NCBI RefSeq assembly: GCF_019957155.1
Contig: NZ_JAIPME010000002.1
Location: 1,736,001-1,800,000, forward strand
Source of the DNA: Anaerococcus murdochii
GTDB lineage: Bacteria > Bacillota > Clostridia > Tissierellales > Peptoniphilaceae
Reading direction: 5' to 3'
DNA length: 64,000 nucleotides
Shown here piece after piece: positions 27,884 through 36,568 of this stretch (positions are counted from its first letter, which is position 1; the number at the start of each line of letters is the position of its first letter). The position numbers and the translations under genes were made by a program. The notes below the pieces were generated by a model. That model searched no databases, was not told the origin of the DNA, and worked only from the letters and a program-made list of their open reading frames with translations.

Positions 27884-27950
27884 GTAGACCGCTCAGCTAG
27901 GGCTCTGATCCCCGAATGCTGGCGAGAATATTAAAAATAGGAGGCTTTCC
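27884..27950 (+). ncRNA. L21 leader-like structured 5' UTR
   Basis: The leader before rplU holds CGCTCAGC (27890-27897) pairing with GCTGGCG (27918-27924) with one bulge, and a GGG/CCC inner helix, followed by the AGGAGG ribosome site. Sequence and place resemble the Firmicutes L21 leader family, in which r-protein L21 is thought to repress its own operon. The family call is by eye, without a covariance-model search. Confidence 0.65.
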
Positions 27951-28262
27951 ATGTACGCAATTATTAAGACAGGTGGAAAACAATACAAAGTATCAGAAGG
28001 TGACTTAGTAAGAGTTGAAAAACTTGCTTACGAAGTTGGTGAGACTGTAGATTTTGATCAAGTACTATTAGTATCTAACGATGGTGAACTTAAAGTGGGT
28101 TCTCCACTAGTAGAAGGTGCTAAGGTATCAGCAACAGTTGAAGATCAAAATAAAGATAAGAAAATTGTTGTTTATAAATATAAACCTAAAAAACAATATA
28201 GAAAAAAACACGGCCACAGACAACCTTATACTTTAGTAAAAATTAATAGCATAAGTCTTTAA
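27951..28262 (+). CDS. rplU: 50S ribosomal protein L21
   Basis: Complete 103-residue L21 with the N-terminal [14 protein letters not shown] and the C-terminal rRNA-binding [15 protein letters not shown] block. First gene of the L21-Prp-L27 operon, with AGGAGG in its structured leader. The stop overlaps the prp start by one base. Confidence 0.98.
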   Translation: MYAIIKTGGKQYKVSEGDLVRVEKLAYEVGETVDFDQVLLVSNDGELKVGSPLVEGAKVSATVEDQNKDKKIVVYKYKPKKQYRKKHGHRQPYTLVKINSISL

Positions 28263-28579
28263 TGATTAATATTGATTTATTAATCAATAAAAAAGACGAA
28301 ATAGTAGGTTTTGAGATAAAAGGTCATGCGGAATATGATGAGTACGGCAAAGACCTTGTATGTTCAGCTGTAACTATTCTTGCCTATAGCTGTGTAAATA
28401 GTCTTGATAAATATCTCGATGATGTCAATTTTTCTGATGATGAAATAACCATGTCAGTAGAAATTAAAAATCCAAATAGGGATACGGATGTCATTTTTGA
28501 TTATTTTAAGATCGGGATTGAAACACTTTTAGGTAACTATAGCAGCTACGTAAAATTAAATTATAAGGAGAAATTATGA
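28262..28579 (+). CDS. prp: Ribosomal-processing cysteine protease Prp
   Basis: Cysteine protease that trims the N-terminal extension from ribosomal protein L27 before assembly. The 105-residue protein has catalytic H22 and C34 within [18 protein letters not shown], the spacing known for the family. It lies between L21 and L27 as in other Firmicutes, and the L27 encoded next has the matching extension. No Shine-Dalgarno; the start shares bases with the rplU stop. Confidence 0.95.
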   Translation: MINIDLLINKKDEIVGFEIKGHAEYDEYGKDLVCSAVTILAYSCVNSLDKYLDDVNFSDDEITMSVEIKNPNRDTDVIFDYFKIGIETLLGNYSSYVKLNYKEKL

Positions 28580-28857
28580 TATTAAATATTAATTTACAAA
28601 GATTTTCAAGTAAAAAAGGAGTTTCTTCATCTAAAAACGGTAGAGACTCAAATGCAAAAAGACTTGGTGTCAAAAGAGCTGATGGCCAGTTTGTAAACGC
28701 TGGAACAATCATTGTTAGACAAAGAGGAACAAAAATCCACCCAGGTAACAATGTTAAGAGAGGTGCTGATGATACTCTTTATGCATCATGTGAAGGTGTT
28801 GTAAAATTTGAAAGAAAAGGCAAAAGCAGAAAACAAGTATCTGTTTATGCACAATAA
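28576..28857 (+). CDS. rpmA: 50S ribosomal protein L27 with cleavable N-terminal extension
   Basis: L27 of 93 residues. Before the usual SSKKG start of the mature protein it carries [10 protein letters not shown], corresponding to the Firmicutes extension cut by Prp (LQFF in S. aureus, here LQRF). Mature blocks [20 protein letters not shown] and [13 protein letters not shown] are normal. AAGGAG precedes the ATG. Confidence 0.97.
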   Translation: MILNINLQRFSSKKGVSSSKNGRDSNAKRLGVKRADGQFVNAGTIIVRQRGTKIHPGNNVKRGADDTLYASCEGVVKFERKGKSRKQVSVYAQ

Positions 28858-28872
28858 TTGATAAAAAATTAA

Positions 28873-28897
28873 GCTTGCCTTTGGCAAGCCTTTTTTT
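28873..28897 (+). terminator. Intrinsic terminator after rpmA
   Basis: GCTTGCC (28873-28879), loop TTT, GGCAAGC (28883-28889), then C and seven T. It separates the r-protein operon from obg; obg has its own ribosome site but no clear promoter, so partial readthrough is likely. Confidence 0.85.
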
Positions 28898-28911
28898 ATG
28901 AAAGGAAAACT

Positions 28912-30192
28912 ATGATTGATATAGCAAAAATAAGTATCAAAGCAGGGGATGGAGGTAATGGCGCTGTTGCCTGGAGAAGGGAAAAGTACGAACCTACAGG
29001 TGGCCCTGCTGGTGGTGACGGCGGTGATGGAGGCTCGATTATTATTAGAGCAACTAGAAACCTATCTACCCTTGATGAATTTAGATATAAGAAAAATTTT
29101 AAAGCAGATAATGGTGAACAAGGTGGTAAGAGCAAAAAGTTTGGAAAAAAAGGCGAAGATCTTTATATACCAGTTCCTGTTGGCACTATAATCAGAGAGG
29201 CAGAGTCTAATACCATCATTAAAGATATGAAAAAAGATGGTGAGGAATTTTTAATAGCCAAGGGTGGTAGAGGAGGACGTGGAAATGTTCACTTCAAAAA
29301 CTCAATTAGACAAGCACCAAGATTTGCTGAGTCAGGAAAAAAAGGCCAAGAAATCGAAGTTATTTTTGAGCTTAAAGTTCTCGCAGATGTAGGACTAGTA
29401 GGACTTCCTAATGTGGGCAAATCTACACTTCTTTCAGTAATAACAAAAGCAAAACCAAAGATAGCAAATTATCATTTTACAACAATTGATCCAAACCTTG
29501 GGGTTGTTAATGTTGACCATGAAAGAAGCTTTATTGTAGCCGATATAGCAGGTCTAATAGAGGGTGCAAGTGAAGGCACAGGACTTGGTCATGACTTTTT
29601 AAGGCACATTGAAAGATGCAGAATTTTAATTCATCTTGTAGATATTTCAGGACTTGAGGGTAGAAATCCTATAGAAGACTTTGAACTAATAAATAAGGAA
29701 TTAAAGCTCTACAATGAAAAATTATCTGAAAAAACTATGATAGTAGCTTTAAATAAGTCGGAACTGGATTATAACGATAATGCTTCTAAATTTATTGAAG
29801 CGTATGGAAAAGATTACATGATATTTAAGATTTCTGCCGCTACAACAACAGGTATTAAGGAAATGATCGACTATGTTACAGAAGAACTTGAAAAATCTAA
29901 TCAAGAGGAATTTGCTTTATATGAAGAAGTTGATGAAAATTTCCTAGAAGATTTCTATAATAAAGAAATTGACTTTGACTTAAATATCAAAAAAGAAAAT
30001 GAAATCTACCTTGTTTATGGAAAAAGAGTGGACAATCTCTTAAAGAAAGTCAATATTGATGACTATGATTCTATGATTTATTTTGAATCAACCTTAAGAG
30101 AGATGGAAGTATTTGATAAATTAAAAGAAATGGGAATAGAAGACGGAGATAGTGTTGCTGTAGGTGATATTGTCTTTGAATATTACGAATAG
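28912..30192 (+). CDS. obg: GTPase Obg (CgtA)
   Basis: Essential GTPase for late 50S assembly and stress control. The 426-residue protein has the glycine-rich Obg fold (about 1-157, GGDGGDGGSI and GGRGGRGN), a G domain with GLPNVGKST, DIAGLIEGASEG and NKSE, and the C-terminal OCT domain (about 345-426). A weak start site AAAGGAAA lies before the ATG. Position after rpmA is standard. Confidence 0.97.
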   Translation: MIDIAKISIKAGDGGNGAVAWRREKYEPTGGPAGGDGGDGGSIIIRATRNLSTLDEFRYKKNFKADNGEQGGKSKKFGKKGEDLYIPVPVGTIIREAESNTIIKDMKKDGEEFLIAKGGRGGRGNVHFKNSIRQAPRFAESGKKGQEIEVIFELKVLADVGLVGLPNVGKSTLLSVITKAKPKIANYHFTTIDPNLGVVNVDHERSFIVADIAGLIEGASEGTGLGHDFLRHIERCRILIHLVDISGLEGRNPIEDFELINKELKLYNEKLSEKTMIVALNKSELDYNDNASKFIEAYGKDYMIFKISAATTTGIKEMIDYVTEELEKSNQEEFALYEEVDENFLEDFYNKEIDFDLNIKKENEIYLVYGKRVDNLLKKVNIDDYDSMIYFESTLREMEVFDKLKEMGIEDGDSVAVGDIVFEYYE

Positions 30193-30200
30193 GAGGATAT

Positions 30201-30485
30201 ATGTTAACAGGTAAACAAAGAGCAAGATTAAAACAAGAAGCTCATGATTTTAAACCAATAATTAATATCGGAAAACTATCATTATCAGACCAATTACTTG
30301 AGGCAATTGATGAAGCACTTGAAGCCAGAGAATTGATAAAAGTAAAAATATTAAATAATAATCTGGACGACGCAGATTATATTATTGACACTATAGTTGA
30401 AAAACTAAACTGTGAATTTATTTCACATATAGGTTCGATTTTTACAATCTATAGGAAAAGTGATAACAACCTTTATAATTTGTAA
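30201..30485 (+). CDS. yhbY: YhbY-family RNA-binding protein
   Basis: CRM-domain protein of 94 residues with the YhbY start LTGKQRARLKQEAHDFKPIINIGK and the helix containing EALEARELIKVKIL. Members associate with pre-50S particles. AGGAGG precedes the ATG, and the stop overlaps nadD by one base. The neighbours obg and rsfS fit a ribosome-assembly role. Confidence 0.93.
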   Translation: MLTGKQRARLKQEAHDFKPIINIGKLSLSDQLLEAIDEALEARELIKVKILNNNLDDADYIIDTIVEKLNCEFISHIGSIFTIYRKSDNNLYNL

Positions 30486-31081
30486 TGAGAATAGGTTTAT
30501 ATGGTGGGACTTTTGATCCAATCCATCTTGGTCATCTAATTGTAATTGAAAATGCAATTAATGAAATGAAATTAGACAGGGTGATTATTCTGCCAAGCTC
30601 AAATCCACCCCACAAAAAACACAAAGATAAGACTAAGGCAGATATCAGGGTAGAGATGGTTGCTGAAGCTATAAAGGATAATCCAAAAATAATTTTATCT
30701 ACTTTTGAATCTTCAAATAATATAGTTAGGTATACCCATGATACCTTGGAATATTTCACAAAAAATTTAGAAGCTCATGAAATATTTTATATCATGGGAG
30801 AAGATTCTTTTATGACTATAGATTCTTGGAGAAATTACAAAAAAATACTTGGTTTTAATATCATAGTATTCGCCAGAGAAGGTATAGAAAAGGACAGTCC
30901 ACTTGTTAAGAAAGTTGAAAAAGTCCGCAAAGATAATCCTAATATTTACCTCATAGATATCTTAAATATAAATATTTCTTCAACTTTGATTAGGTCTTTA
31001 GCTAAAGAAGATAAGAGTTTAAAGTACCTGGTTAAAGACGAAGTTGAGTATATTATAAAAAATAGGAATTTGTATGAATAA
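30485..31081 (+). CDS. nadD: Nicotinate-nucleotide adenylyltransferase NadD
   Basis: Converts nicotinate mononucleotide and ATP to deamido-NAD in NAD synthesis. The 198-residue protein has GGTFDPIHLGHL with the catalytic HxGH, the NPPHKKH segment, YIMGEDSFMT and the SSTLIRS motif. No Shine-Dalgarno; the ATG overlaps the yhbY stop. The nadD-yqeK-rsfS order is conserved in Firmicutes. Confidence 0.96.
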   Translation: MRIGLYGGTFDPIHLGHLIVIENAINEMKLDRVIILPSSNPPHKKHKDKTKADIRVEMVAEAIKDNPKIILSTFESSNNIVRYTHDTLEYFTKNLEAHEIFYIMGEDSFMTIDSWRNYKKILGFNIIVFAREGIEKDSPLVKKVEKVRKDNPNIYLIDILNINISSTLIRSLAKEDKSLKYLVKDEVEYIIKNRNLYE

Positions 31082-31658
31082 GATGAAAGATATTCAAAAT
31101 AAGTTGATAAATGATATAGGTGAAAAAAGATTCAAGCATAGCTTAAGGGTTGCGGAGACTGCAGTTAAACTTGCAGATAATTATGGACTAGATCCAAAGA
31201 AAGCCTACCTAGCTGGTCTTATTCATGACTGCGCAAAATATAACGAAGAAGCCTATATAAAAAAATACAATATTGATTTTTCTATCTATCCGGTATGTTC
31301 GATTAAAGATCCTGTACTGCATTCATTTTTAGGAGCAGAAGTCGCAAAAAAAGTGTATAATATATGTGATAGGGATGTTTTAAAAGCTATCGAATATCAT
31401 ACAACTGGTCGACCTGATATGAGTGATTTAGAAAAAATTATTTTCATCGCTGATGCAATTGAGCCAGCTAGAGATTTTGAAGGCATCGATAAGATTAGAA
31501 AATTAGCATTTGAAAACCTAAATAAAGCTATGCTAAATCTTTTGGATAGCAACATAATATTTTTGATAGGCAAGAAGGCTTTGATAAATCCCTTAAGCTT
31601 TGAAGCAAGAAATTACTTGATTGAGGAGAAAAATGGAAAAATTAGACATAATAGTTAA
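31074..31658 (+). CDS. yqeK: HD-domain diadenosine tetraphosphatase YqeK
   Basis: HD-superfamily hydrolase of 194 residues, predicted to split Ap4A symmetrically to two ADP. Metal-binding residues are visible in KHSLRVAETAV, LIHDCAKY, the HSFLGAEVA segment and IEYHTTG, with a late FIADAIEP. AGGAA precedes the ATG, which lies within the nadD end. Confidence 0.92.
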   Translation: MNKMKDIQNKLINDIGEKRFKHSLRVAETAVKLADNYGLDPKKAYLAGLIHDCAKYNEEAYIKKYNIDFSIYPVCSIKDPVLHSFLGAEVAKKVYNICDRDVLKAIEYHTTGRPDMSDLEKIIFIADAIEPARDFEGIDKIRKLAFENLNKAMLNLLDSNIIFLIGKKALINPLSFEARNYLIEEKNGKIRHNS

Positions 31659-31941
31659 AACATTAGAAGATAAATTAGCTGAAGATGTAAATGTCATAAA
31701 ATTAGAAGACTCATCTGTTGCAGACTACTTTGTCATAGCTACAGGTAATTCTATAAACCAAACTAGGGCCTTAGCTGATTATATAGAAGAAAATCTTCAT
31801 AAAGAAGGTTATGAACTTTTATCTAATGAAGGACTTCGTGAGGGAGAATGGATTCTAATAGATGCTGGGGACATAATAGTACACATCTTCACCCAAAAGC
31901 AAAGAAAGTTTTATGATTTAGATAATTTGTGGGAGAATTAA
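31633..31941 (+). CDS. rsfS: Ribosomal silencing factor RsfS
   Basis: Binds L14 and blocks subunit joining when nutrients are short. The family core is present: DSSVADYFVIATGNS and the EWILIDAGDIIVHIFTQKQRKFYDLDNLW end. ATG 31633 is chosen, with GAGGAG just upstream; the in-frame TTG at 31621 contains that site. Overlaps yqeK by 26 nt. Confidence 0.95.
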   Translation: MEKLDIIVKTLEDKLAEDVNVIKLEDSSVADYFVIATGNSINQTRALADYIEENLHKEGYELLSNEGLREGEWILIDAGDIIVHIFTQKQRKFYDLDNLWEN

Positions 31942-31956
31942 TCTCTCCCACCTTTT
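31929..31956 (+). terminator. Terminator at the end of rsfS
   Basis: GTGGGAGA (31929-31936) and TCTCCCAC (31944-31951) form an 8-bp stem around a seven-base loop that contains most of the rsfS stop codon, followed by CTTTTA. Confidence 0.7.
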
Positions 31957-31968
31957 ATAGGAGTTTAT

Positions 31969-32619
31969 ATGCCTAAGGATAGGAAAGATAAAATCATTTT
32001 TGCAGGTGTAATTTTCCTTGCTTTTCTTGTCGCAAATGTTTTTTCTAATGCTGGGTTTAAAGATATTTTTAATAAAAACGAAGACGAAATCGTAATGTCT
32101 AAGCCTGATAATGAAAATTTAGATGATATGAAAAACAAAGAAACCTCTTCAAATGATTTGTCTACCGAGGATAAGAAAGTATATATTTCTGGAGAAGTTA
32201 AAAACTCTGGTGTATATGATATAAAAGATGGAGATAGATTAGATGATCTTGTCAAAAGAGCTGGAGGTTTTACCGAAAAAGCAGATATAAATGCAATAAA
32301 TCTAGCTTTAAGGTTGGAAGATCAGATGAAAATATACATACCTAATATTGATGAGAATCAAAACATAAATGCTGATAATACCAATCTAGCCATGGGAGAA
32401 GTTACATCTACTAATCCAAAGTCTTCAGGCCAAAAGATAAATATAAACTTGGCTAGTAAGGAAGAGTTGATGACCTTACCTAATATTGGTGAGAAAAGAG
32501 CTCAAGCCATCCTAGACTATAGGCAAGAAAATAAATTTACAAAAATCGAAGATATAAAAAATGTAAGTGGCATAGGTGATAAGTATTTTGAAGCTATGAA
32601 AGATTTGATTACAGTATAG
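31969..32619 (+). CDS. comEA: ComEA-like membrane-anchored DNA-binding protein
   Basis: DNA receptor protein of the competence type, 216 residues. An N-terminal membrane anchor (about 9-25), an acidic linker, an SLBB domain (VYISGEVKNSGVYDIKDGDRLDDLVKRAGG, roughly 66-125), and a C-terminal double helix-hairpin-helix (INLASKEELMTLPNIGEKRAQAILDYR and VSGIGDKYFEAMK). ComEC and ComEB are not adjacent, so whether DNA uptake works here is open. AGGAG precedes the ATG. Confidence 0.9.
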   Translation: MPKDRKDKIIFAGVIFLAFLVANVFSNAGFKDIFNKNEDEIVMSKPDNENLDDMKNKETSSNDLSTEDKKVYISGEVKNSGVYDIKDGDRLDDLVKRAGGFTEKADINAINLALRLEDQMKIYIPNIDENQNINADNTNLAMGEVTSTNPKSSGQKININLASKEELMTLPNIGEKRAQAILDYRQENKFTKIEDIKNVSGIGDKYFEAMKDLITV

Positions 32620-32627
32620 GGGTATAT

Positions 32628-33029
32628 ATGAAATTATCTACTAGAGGTAGGTATGGATTAAGAGCAATTTGTTATATAGCTGAAAACCAAGACAAGGGTT
32701 TTATACCTGTCTCTGAAATAAGTGAAAATTTAAATTTATCTGAAAATTATTTAGAACAACTAGTTAGGATGTTAAAAAAAGATGGCTTGATTAAGTCAAG
32801 CAGAGGACCAAAGGGTGGATATAAAATTAATAGTGATTTAGAAAACATAACAATAGGTCAAGTTTTAAGAAGTTTAGAGGGTGACATGACAACAAGTGAT
32901 TGTGTAAGCGGCAAAGTAATTTGTGACGATAAATGTGACGCCTATGACCTATTTACCAAACTAGATTACTTAATTAACCAAGCTATAGATTCCATTACTT
33001 TGGATAATATTGTTAAACATGAAATTTAA
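32628..33029 (+). CDS. Rrf2-family transcriptional regulator with three cysteines
   Basis: Winged-helix regulator of 133 residues with the Rrf2 start KLSTRGRYGLRAICYIAE, recognition helix around NLSENYLEQLVRMLKK, and the RGPKGGY wing. After the dimerisation helix it has C92, C99 and C103, close to the three Fe-S ligand cysteines of IscR (C-x5-C-x5-C), so it may bind an Fe-S cluster. CymR-like cysteine control is the alternative. It precedes alaS, a common Firmicutes neighbour, though the desulfurase gene is 6 kb away. Confidence 0.9.
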   Translation: MKLSTRGRYGLRAICYIAENQDKGFIPVSEISENLNLSENYLEQLVRMLKKDGLIKSSRGPKGGYKINSDLENITIGQVLRSLEGDMTTSDCVSGKVICDDKCDAYDLFTKLDYLINQAIDSITLDNIVKHEI

Positions 33030-33038
33030 GGAGAACTA

Positions 33039-35657
33039 ATGAAGAACTTAGGAATGAATGAGCTTAGAAAAAGCTATTTAGAATTTTTTGGAAATGAGAA
33101 AAATCACACATTATTAAAATCATTTCCTCTAACACCAATTGATGACGATACACTTTTATTAATTAACGCTGGTATGGCACCTCTTAAAAAGTACTTTACT
33201 GGTGAACTTAAGATGAAAAACAACAGAGCTACTTCTTCACAAAGATGTGTAAGAACTGGTGATATCGAAAGAGTTGGTAAAACTGAACGTCATGGTACAT
33301 TTTTTGAAATGCTTGGAAACTTCTCATTTGGGGATTATTTTAAAAGAGAAGCAATTAGCTGGGCTTATGAATTTCTAACCAAAAAACTTGAAATAAATAA
33401 GAATGATCTTTGGGTTACAGTATTCCACGATGACGATGAAGCCTACAATATTTGGCATGATGAAATAGGAATGCCAGCTGAGAGAATTTTAAGACAAGGA
33501 AAAGAGGATAACTTCTGGGAACTTGAGGTAGGTCCATGCGGACCATGCTCAGAAATTTATGTTGATAGAGGTGCCGAAAGAGCTGTTGATGAAAATGATA
33601 ACCAACCAGGAAATGATGATTCTGATAGGTTCATGGAAGTATGGAACTTGGTTTTCACTCAATTTAACAAGGATAATCAAGGCAACTATACTAATTTAAG
33701 CCATCCAAATATAGATACAGGTATGGGACTTGAAAGAATTGCCATGATTCTTCAAGGAAAAGATAACATTTTCGAAATAGACGTAATGAAAGAAATTATT
33801 TCCGAAATCGAAAAACTATCTGGAAAAACTTATAAGACCAATAAGGCTGATGACGTATCAATAAGAGTAATAGCTGACCACGCTAAGGCTATGACATTTT
33901 TAGTATCTGATGGCGTAATACCATCAAATGAAAAACGTGGCTATGTCTTAAGAAGACTCATCAGGAGAGCTTACAGACACGGAAAACTTCTTGGCATCGA
34001 AGGACCTTTCCTAAATAAAATCGTAGATAAGGTAATAGAAACCTATAAAGTTGAATATGATGAATTAATTACAAATATGGATAATATCCACCAAGTTATT
34101 AGCGATGAAGAAGATAGATTCCAAAGGACTATTAACCAAGGTCTTGAAAAACTAGACGATTTAATTTCTGACATGGAAAAGAACAATCAAAAAGTTTTAG
34201 ATGGTAGTGAGGCTTTCAAACTTTATGATACTTATGGATTCCCATTAGACTTAACTAAGGAAATCTTAGAAGAGAAAAACTTTGAAGTTGATGAAGTAAA
34301 ATTTGAAGAAGAAATGGAAAATCAGAGAAATCTTGCAAGAAATGCTAGAAAAACTGATAATAACCATAGACACGACAACATAATAACAGACCATCTAGAG
34401 AAAACAGAATTCGTTGGATATGATAACTTTGATATAAAAGCAAATATTATAGCTATATTTGAAGATGGAGAAGAGAAATCTTCGATAAAAGCATCTGGTA
34501 AAGGTATAATAATAAGTAATAAGACTTCATTTTATCCAGAAGGCGGTGGAGAAGTTGCTGATACAGGGTATATCAAAACTTCAGAAGCCTTTGCTAAAGT
34601 TGTTGATGTTCAAAAGAAAAATGATATTATATTCCACTATGTAGAAGTGATTGAAGGAGAACTCAGAACTGGATTAGATGCAGAATTTTCTATCGACCTT
34701 GAAAGAAGATTAGATATTCAAAGAAATCACTCAGCAACACACTTACTTGATAAAGCTCTCAAGAACGTTTTAAAACAAGACATCAAGCAAGCAGGATCTT
34801 TGGTAGATGAAGACAAATTAAGGTTTGACTTTACCTACAACAAAGCTCTTAGCTATGAAGAATTAAGAGCTCTTGAAGATGAAATTAACGCCAAAATAAG
34901 AGAACAACTTCCTGTTAAAAAAGAATATATGGATTATAAAAAATCTGAAGAGTTAGGAGCTGTGGCTCTATTTGAGGATAAATACAAAGATGTTGTTAGA
35001 GTCGTATCTATGGGTGATTACTCAATAGAACTTTGTGGCGGTTGTCATGTAAATAACACAGCAGAAGTGTTAATATTTAAAATTAAATCAGAAACATCTG
35101 CAGCTGCAGGCGTCAGAAGAATTGAAGCTATAACTGGTAGAGCAGTTTATGAAGACTTAATCAAAAAAGAAAACACAATTAAAAATATTGCCCAAAGCCT
35201 TGACGCAAAAGTAAACAATATTTCATCAAGAATAAATTCACTAAAATCTGAAATTGAATCTAAAGATACTGAAATAAAAAGACTTAAGTCTCAATCAAAT
35301 AAAGACATATATAGTGAACTTAAGGGCAAGATTAAAAATATCAACGGAGTTAACTTACTAATTGCTAAGTTTGATAATATTAGCATTGACGAATTACGTG
35401 ATTTAGAAAATAGGTTAAAGACTGAATACGATAATTTAATTATTATCTTTGCTGCAGTAACCGATAAAGTTGTATTTACAGTGTCTGTAGATGATAATTT
35501 AACAGATAAGTATAACGCTGGCAAAATTGTTAGAGAAATTGCTCAAATTACTGGTGGTAATGGCGGTGGTAGAAAGAATTTCGCCCAAGCAGGTGGAAGT
35601 GATTTATCTGCCTTAGCCAAAGCACTTGAAAGGGCTTACGAAATTATAAAGGAGTAA
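33039..35657 (+). CDS. alaS: Alanyl-tRNA synthetase
   Basis: Class II synthetase of 872 residues, complete. Catalytic core with RKSYLEFFGNEKNH, motif 2 region and GPCGPCSEIYVDRG; tRNA-recognition region; editing domain with the zinc site RNHSATHLLDKAL and CGGCHV; C-terminal coiled coil and the glycine-rich C-Ala end (GGNGGGRKNFAQAGG). AAGGAG precedes the ATG. No T-box leader is visible upstream. Confidence 0.97.
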   Translation: MKNLGMNELRKSYLEFFGNEKNHTLLKSFPLTPIDDDTLLLINAGMAPLKKYFTGELKMKNNRATSSQRCVRTGDIERVGKTERHGTFFEMLGNFSFGDYFKREAISWAYEFLTKKLEINKNDLWVTVFHDDDEAYNIWHDEIGMPAERILRQGKEDNFWELEVGPCGPCSEIYVDRGAERAVDENDNQPGNDDSDRFMEVWNLVFTQFNKDNQGNYTNLSHPNIDTGMGLERIAMILQGKDNIFEIDVMKEIISEIEKLSGKTYKTNKADDVSIRVIADHAKAMTFLVSDGVIPSNEKRGYVLRRLIRRAYRHGKLLGIEGPFLNKIVDKVIETYKVEYDELITNMDNIHQVISDEEDRFQRTINQGLEKLDDLISDMEKNNQKVLDGSEAFKLYDTYGFPLDLTKEILEEKNFEVDEVKFEEEMENQRNLARNARKTDNNHRHDNIITDHLEKTEFVGYDNFDIKANIIAIFEDGEEKSSIKASGKGIIISNKTSFYPEGGGEVADTGYIKTSEAFAKVVDVQKKNDIIFHYVEVIEGELRTGLDAEFSIDLERRLDIQRNHSATHLLDKALKNVLKQDIKQAGSLVDEDKLRFDFTYNKALSYEELRALEDEINAKIREQLPVKKEYMDYKKSEELGAVALFEDKYKDVVRVVSMGDYSIELCGGCHVNNTAEVLIFKIKSETSAAAGVRRIEAITGRAVYEDLIKKENTIKNIAQSLDAKVNNISSRINSLKSEIESKDTEIKRLKSQSNKDIYSELKGKIKNINGVNLLIAKFDNISIDELRDLENRLKTEYDNLIIIFAAVTDKVVFTVSVDDNLTDKYNAGKIVREIAQITGGNGGGRKNFAQAGGSDLSALAKALERAYEIIKE

Positions 35658-35660
35658 GGA

Positions 35661-35921
35661 ATGACTGACAATAATAAGCTTAATGAAACTATGCTTTTCA
35701 AAAGAGAAGATATAGAAAAGAATAACATTAGAGAGATTCTTACAACAGTTTACAAGGCTTTAGAAGATAAAGGTTATAAACCAAATTCTCAAATAGTAGG
35801 ATATTTACTATCTGGAGATCCAACTTATATAACCGCTCATAATAATGCCAGAAAGCTTATTAGGGCAGTTGATAGAGATAAAATTTTAGAAGAATTACTA
35901 AATAATTACATCAATGACTAG
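35661..35921 (+). CDS. ireB: IreB family regulatory phosphoprotein (UPF0297)
   Basis: Small 86-residue protein; in enterococci the homolog IreB is a substrate of the Ser/Thr kinase PrkC/IreK and tempers cephalosporin resistance. Signature [16 protein letters not shown] near residue 53 is clear, and an N-terminal Thr (NETMLF) is available as a phosphosite. AAAGGAG precedes the ATG. Order alaS-ireB-ruvX-DUF1292 is classical. Confidence 0.94.
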   Translation: MTDNNKLNETMLFKREDIEKNNIREILTTVYKALEDKGYKPNSQIVGYLLSGDPTYITAHNNARKLIRAVDRDKILEELLNNYIND

Positions 35922-36333
35922 GATAATGGGACTAGATGTTGGGGATAAAACAGTAGGTGTCGCTTTGAGCGACCCTATGCTTTTAACCGCTCAACCTTTT
36001 GAAACAATAAAAAGAACTAAGGCAAAATTTGATATAGACAGGATTGAAGAAATTGTTAATGAAAAAGATATCACATTAATAGTAGTTGGTCTTCCTAAAA
36101 ATATGAATAATTCTATTGGCCCTCAATCAATGAAGGTCATGAGTTTTGTTGACCTAATTAAGAAAAGAATAGACACAGAAATTGTCTATGAAGATGAAAG
36201 ATTAACTACAGTTCAATCAGAATCTGTTCTCATCGATATGGACGTTAGACGTGAAAATAGGAAAACCCATATTGATAAAATTGCTGCAAGTTTTATATTG
36301 CAAAGTTATTTAGACAGGAGTAATAATGGATAG
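35914..36333 (+). CDS. ruvX: Putative pre-16S rRNA nuclease / Holliday resolvase RuvX (YqgF)
   Basis: RNase H-fold nuclease of 139 residues thought to mature 16S rRNA ends. [17 protein letters not shown] at the start, [27 protein letters not shown] and the late [14 protein letters not shown] with its catalytic Asp are visible. ATG 35914 gives the normal N terminus though no Shine-Dalgarno precedes it; ATG 35926 has AGGATA four bases upstream but would leave MGLDVG. Confidence 0.94.
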   Translation: MTRIMGLDVGDKTVGVALSDPMLLTAQPFETIKRTKAKFDIDRIEEIVNEKDITLIVVGLPKNMNNSIGPQSMKVMSFVDLIKKRIDTEIVYEDERLTTVQSESVLIDMDVRRENRKTHIDKIAASFILQSYLDRSNNG

Positions 36334-36568
36334 TATCTTTTTACTGGATGAAAATAATAATGAAGTTGAATTTAATATATTAGATACATTCGGAATAGAT
36401 GATAAGAATTATGCCGCCCTTGAACAAGTAGGGGATGACATGATTATGATCGCTGAGGTTTACAATACAAGTGATGTAATAAGCTTTAAAACGATTGAAG
36501 ATCAGAAAGAACTAGATGAAATTATAGAATTTTATGAAGAGATGAAAAGAGAGAATGATGAACATTGA
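36326..36568 (+). CDS. DUF1292 family protein (YrzB-like)
   Basis: Acidic 80-residue protein of the DUF1292 family, function unknown, with the pattern LLDENNNEVEFNILDTF and YAALEQ followed by a short beta segment. AGGAG precedes the ATG. It closes the conserved ireB-ruvX-DUF1292 trio. Confidence 0.88.
   Translation: MDSIFLLDENNNEVEFNILDTFGIDDKNYAALEQVGDDMIMIAEVYNTSDVISFKTIEDQKELDEIIEFYEEMKRENDEH

Noticed and set aside
32980..33040. T-box or riboswitch before alaS (and aspS)
   Set aside because: The genes are internal to operons with gaps under 12 bases; there is no room for a leader.
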